The translations under genes were made by a program, and so were the position numbers. From contig JAUWIS010000045.1 of NCBI GenBank assembly GCA_030605245.1, positions 1 to 7,002 on the forward strand: a stretch of DNA of 7,002 nt. Direction: 5' to 3'. Below are positions 5,456-7,002 of this stretch, one piece after another. The DNA is from Methanobacteriota archaeon. GTDB taxonomy: Archaea > Thermoplasmatota > JASEFT01 > JAUWIS01. Below the pieces are notes generated by a model. The model was given only the letters and a program-made list of their open reading frames with translations. It was not told where the DNA came from and ran no database searches. The number at the start of each line of letters is the position of its first letter. The stretch's first letter is position 1.

Positions 5456-5473
5456 AAAAGTAAAGTTTATAAG
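5456..5473 (+). promoter_or_regulatory. BRE plus TATA box for the lipoprotein gene
   Basis: The purine-rich AAAAGTAAAG (5456-5465) followed by TTTATAAG (5466-5473) fits the archaeal BRE-TATA arrangement well. The expected start, about 25 bases on (near 5495), would leave a leader of roughly ten bases that just includes the GGTGAG ribosome site. Confidence 0.65.
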
Positions 5474-5494
5474 GTGTCTAAGCCATGTTGTTTT

Positions 5495-5500
5495 GGTGAG
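5495..5500 (+). promoter_or_regulatory. Shine-Dalgarno GGTGAG that selects the ATG at 5506
   Basis: GGTGAG is a strong archaeal ribosome site five bases before the ATG at 5506. It overlaps the alternative in-frame GTG at 5500, which therefore cannot be the start if this site is used. Confidence 0.6.
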
Positions 5501-5505
5501 TGAGT

Positions 5506-5898
5506 ATGAAAAAAGAAATCTTGGCGGTTGGAATGTGTCTTGTATTGGTTTTGATTGTGTTTAGTAGCGGATGTGTTGACACCAAAGAAAAGGAGTATGA
5601 AGAAGGGGAAGGCGGAGGAGAAGTAACGTCAGGGGAACTAAGCATCTTAGACCATCATATGGATGTTGAAGGGTCTTCTGTGTATGTCAGAGGACATGCG
5701 AAAAATATTGGTGAAAAACAATTGTCATGGGCGTCGGTGGATGTAAAGTTTTATGATGCGGATGGCTCGGTGGTAGGCACTGGTTCTGATTATACCCAAG
5801 ATCTTGATCCTGGGGAAACTTGGAGTTTTGAGGTTTGGTATTACGACCCGGATTGGGAAGTTGATAGTTACAAGATTGCTGTCGGTAGTTGCTGGTAA
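5506..5898 (+). CDS. Small secreted lipoprotein with FxLYD-like beta domain
   Basis: The 130-residue product begins MKKEILAVGMCLVLVLIVFS followed by SGC, a signal peptide with a lipobox whose Cys23 would be lipid-anchored on the outer face of the membrane. Residues 24-43 are a Glu/Gly-rich linker. Residues 44-130 form a single beta-sandwich-like domain. The pattern VYVRGHAKNIGEKQLSWASVDVKFYDADGSVVGT, then LDPGETWSFEV and YKIAVG, is typical of FxLYD domains: an 'xNxG' turn, a V.F.D..G strand pair and an 'L.PGE...F.V' edge. These domains are common in archaeal and Gram-positive surface proteins, and their ligands are mostly unknown. The gene has its own BRE-TATA promoter and is divergent from a winged-helix regulator that may control it. 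Its stop is eight bases from the stop of the convergent RaSEA gene. Confidence 0.9.
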   Translation: MKKEILAVGMCLVLVLIVFSSGCVDTKEKEYEEGEGGGEVTSGELSILDHHMDVEGSSVYVRGHAKNIGEKQLSWASVDVKFYDADGSVVGTGSDYTQDLDPGETWSFEVWYYDPDWEVDSYKIAVGSCW

Positions 5899-5906
5899 TT
5901 ATTGAC

Positions 5907-7002
5907 TCATGAGTGACAAGTTTGCATAAATCCTTCAATTTCAAGCAAATCAAGCCATTCCTCCTTACATTCACAGTAAAGATTATCAAAAACAGAAGGA
6001 TTTTGTGTTAATGAGAAATCCTGAATAGCGCCTAATATTTTTTTATCACATTTTCCGCAGTTATGCGCACCCCTTCTTGTTCCACCACCAGTTGGCGATG
6101 ACATCAATCTTGCGTTTGTTAATTTCTTGCTTTCTTTCAGAACCTCAATTACTGACCATAGCCAGGGAGTCCTGTACTCGTTTCTTCTCCATAGAAATTC
6201 TGTGAATGTGTTTGACTGGATGTTCACAGGATTGAATGATATTGCTGATGAGTATTTTCCTGCTATTCTTGCTGTGTTTATAGCGTCTTTTATGCCTTCT
6301 TCTTCTGTTAAAAAAGGAGGCTTGAGCAGAATATATGTTTTTAATGAGCAGATGTTTTTAATGATTTCCGCGGCCTTTATGTAATCCTTTAACCTGAAAC
6401 CCTTGTTTATGGAATATTTTAAAACATCATCGTTTGCTGATTCCAGACCAACTGCTATTTCAATGTTGCAAAGTTTGCTTAATTTTTTTATTTTTTCTTT
6501 ATTTACAAATTCTGGCCTGGATTCCACAATAACCTTTTTTGTTTTCTTTCCAAGTGTCTCACAGATTTTTTCCTGGAGTTTTTCAGAAATCTCGGTTTTA
6601 TCAAGAAAACTGCCTGATGTAAAAATCTTCACAATTTTTTGGTCATTAAATTTTTTCATTGCCTCTGAAAACTGGAAAAAAAAATTCTTGTCAGAAACAT
6701 TTTCTATCATTGCATCATTGATTTACACACACATTGAGCATCCTGATGCGACGGAATTACAGCAGTAATTCCTAGCATCCTTGGAAAAACCGAAGGTTTT
6801 TCCAGAGGATTTAAAAGCCCAAACACAACCCTTTGTCCTTAGTATAATCACGAATGCATCAACAACTTCTTTATTCAAAACATCCTTTTCAGACCAGCAG
6901 CTAACATACTGTCTTGGATTGTATTTTCTTTTTGAGTATTTTCTTAAAGACCTAATTTTTTCCTCAAATTTTTTTACTGTGGAGGAATTTGCATCAACAC
7001 TA
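5907..7002 (-). pseudogene. Archaeosine-biosynthesis radical SAM gene (RaSEA type), interrupted by an in-frame 60-base insertion and a TAA; 5' end outside the window
   Basis: RaSEA works with ArcS to convert the lysine adduct of preQ0 at position 15 of archaeal tRNA to archaeosine. From 7002 the minus strand reads in frame through YVSCWSEKD, FVIILRTKGCVWAFKSSG, a foreign 20-codon segment, then GCSMC-V-stop-INDAMIENVSD. The 267-codon remainder runs from ATG 6710 to the TGA at 5907-5909. It keeps radical SAM barrel sequence (VESRPEF, VGLESAND) and the family's C-terminal SSPTGGGTRRGAHNCGKCD and LYCECKEEW motifs. Excising the 60 bases restores the expected GCxWAxxxxGCxMC cluster motif, but TAA (6723-6725) still replaces the Tyr of CGYIND, and GTG replaces Gly. 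The 5' fragment has the cluster cysteines and the 3' fragment has the rest, so neither is active alone. The downstream ORF has no convincing ribosome site. Family assignment is firm; loss of function is inference. Confidence 0.85.
6741..6800 (-). repeat. 60-base in-frame palindromic insertion within the radical SAM cluster motif
   Basis: The segment is inferred as an insertion because the flanking codons join to the family motif when it is removed. GGA occurs at both edges, so the boundaries can slide by three bases. Most of it is two hairpins. TGGAAAAACC (6782-6791) pairs perfectly with GGTTTTTCCA (6795-6804) around GAA. GGAATTAC (6753-6760) pairs perfectly with GTAATTCC (6765-6772) around AGCA. 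Outer GATGC (6745-6749) and GCATC (6775-6779) extend the second hairpin, and ATCC (6777-6780) with GGAT (6807-6810) extends the first. GCATCC is directly repeated at 6738-6743 and 6775-6780. Length is a multiple of three and the reading frame has no stop inside. Confidence 0.75.

Noticed and set aside
5905..5914. ACTCATGAGT palindrome between convergent stop codons
   Set aside because: It overlaps the stop of the RaSEA frame, has no loop or T-run for a terminator, and is isolated.
6723..6725. Selenocysteine or pyrrolysine recoding at the in-frame stop
   Set aside because: The codon is TAA, not TGA or TAG, and the expected residue in the family is Tyr.
6127..6768. Plus-strand frames of 85 and 121 codons
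   Set aside because: They are antisense to the RaSEA frame, which carries unmistakable family motifs; their sequences look like shadow translation.
6744..6803. The 60-base insertion as an archaeal bulge-helix-bulge intron
   Set aside because: I could not place two three-base bulges around a four-base central helix at the edges, and removing the segment would still leave the TAA at 6723-6725.
1..7002. CRISPR array, tRNA or rRNA genes
   Set aside because: No regularly spaced repeats, cloverleaf-like segments or conserved rRNA strings were seen on either strand by eye.

Overview
The window is archaeal, most likely from an AT-rich euryarchaeon. The main evidence is an archaeosine-biosynthesis radical SAM gene (RaSEA type), a three-part archaeal FKBP/SlyD-type isomerase, a single-OB-fold RPA/SSB-like protein, a CBS-less site-2 protease with the archaeal N-terminal domain, and short TATA boxes placed about 25-35 bases before start codons. 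No rRNA, tRNA or CRISPR array was seen. The lineage below the domain level cannot be fixed from this sequence alone.

Layout. Positions 1-1684 form a minus-strand block in the order SecB-like protein, coiled-coil basic protein, malic enzyme (cut by the left edge). A 76-base divergent spacer separates it from a plus-strand pair: an M50 site-2 protease and an FKBP isomerase. Both of these plausibly act in protein quality control. The lysine/glutamate tail of the FKBP gene is built from a roughly 54-base repeat that continues, out of frame, past its stop codon. Next come an untracked 54-residue conserved-looking small protein (minus) and, divergent from it, the OB-fold protein (plus) with an Arg/Ser/Glu-rich repeated tail.

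Positions 4599-5135 are mostly non-coding. They hold an IS200/IS605-like palindromic end without a transposase, a decayed duplicate of the 3' end of the neighbouring gene, and that gene itself, a 63-residue two-helix membrane protein (minus). A winged-helix regulator (minus) is divergent from a small lipoprotein with an FxLYD-like domain (plus).

The right end, 5907-7002, is a minus-strand RaSEA gene that enters from beyond the window. Between the first and second cysteines of its iron-sulfur cluster motif there is a 60-base in-frame insertion made largely of two perfect hairpins. Just after the last cluster cysteine a TAA stands where the family has the Tyr of CGY. This is the most notable feature of the window: either a pseudogene disrupted by a small palindromic element, or something that needs recoding to work.
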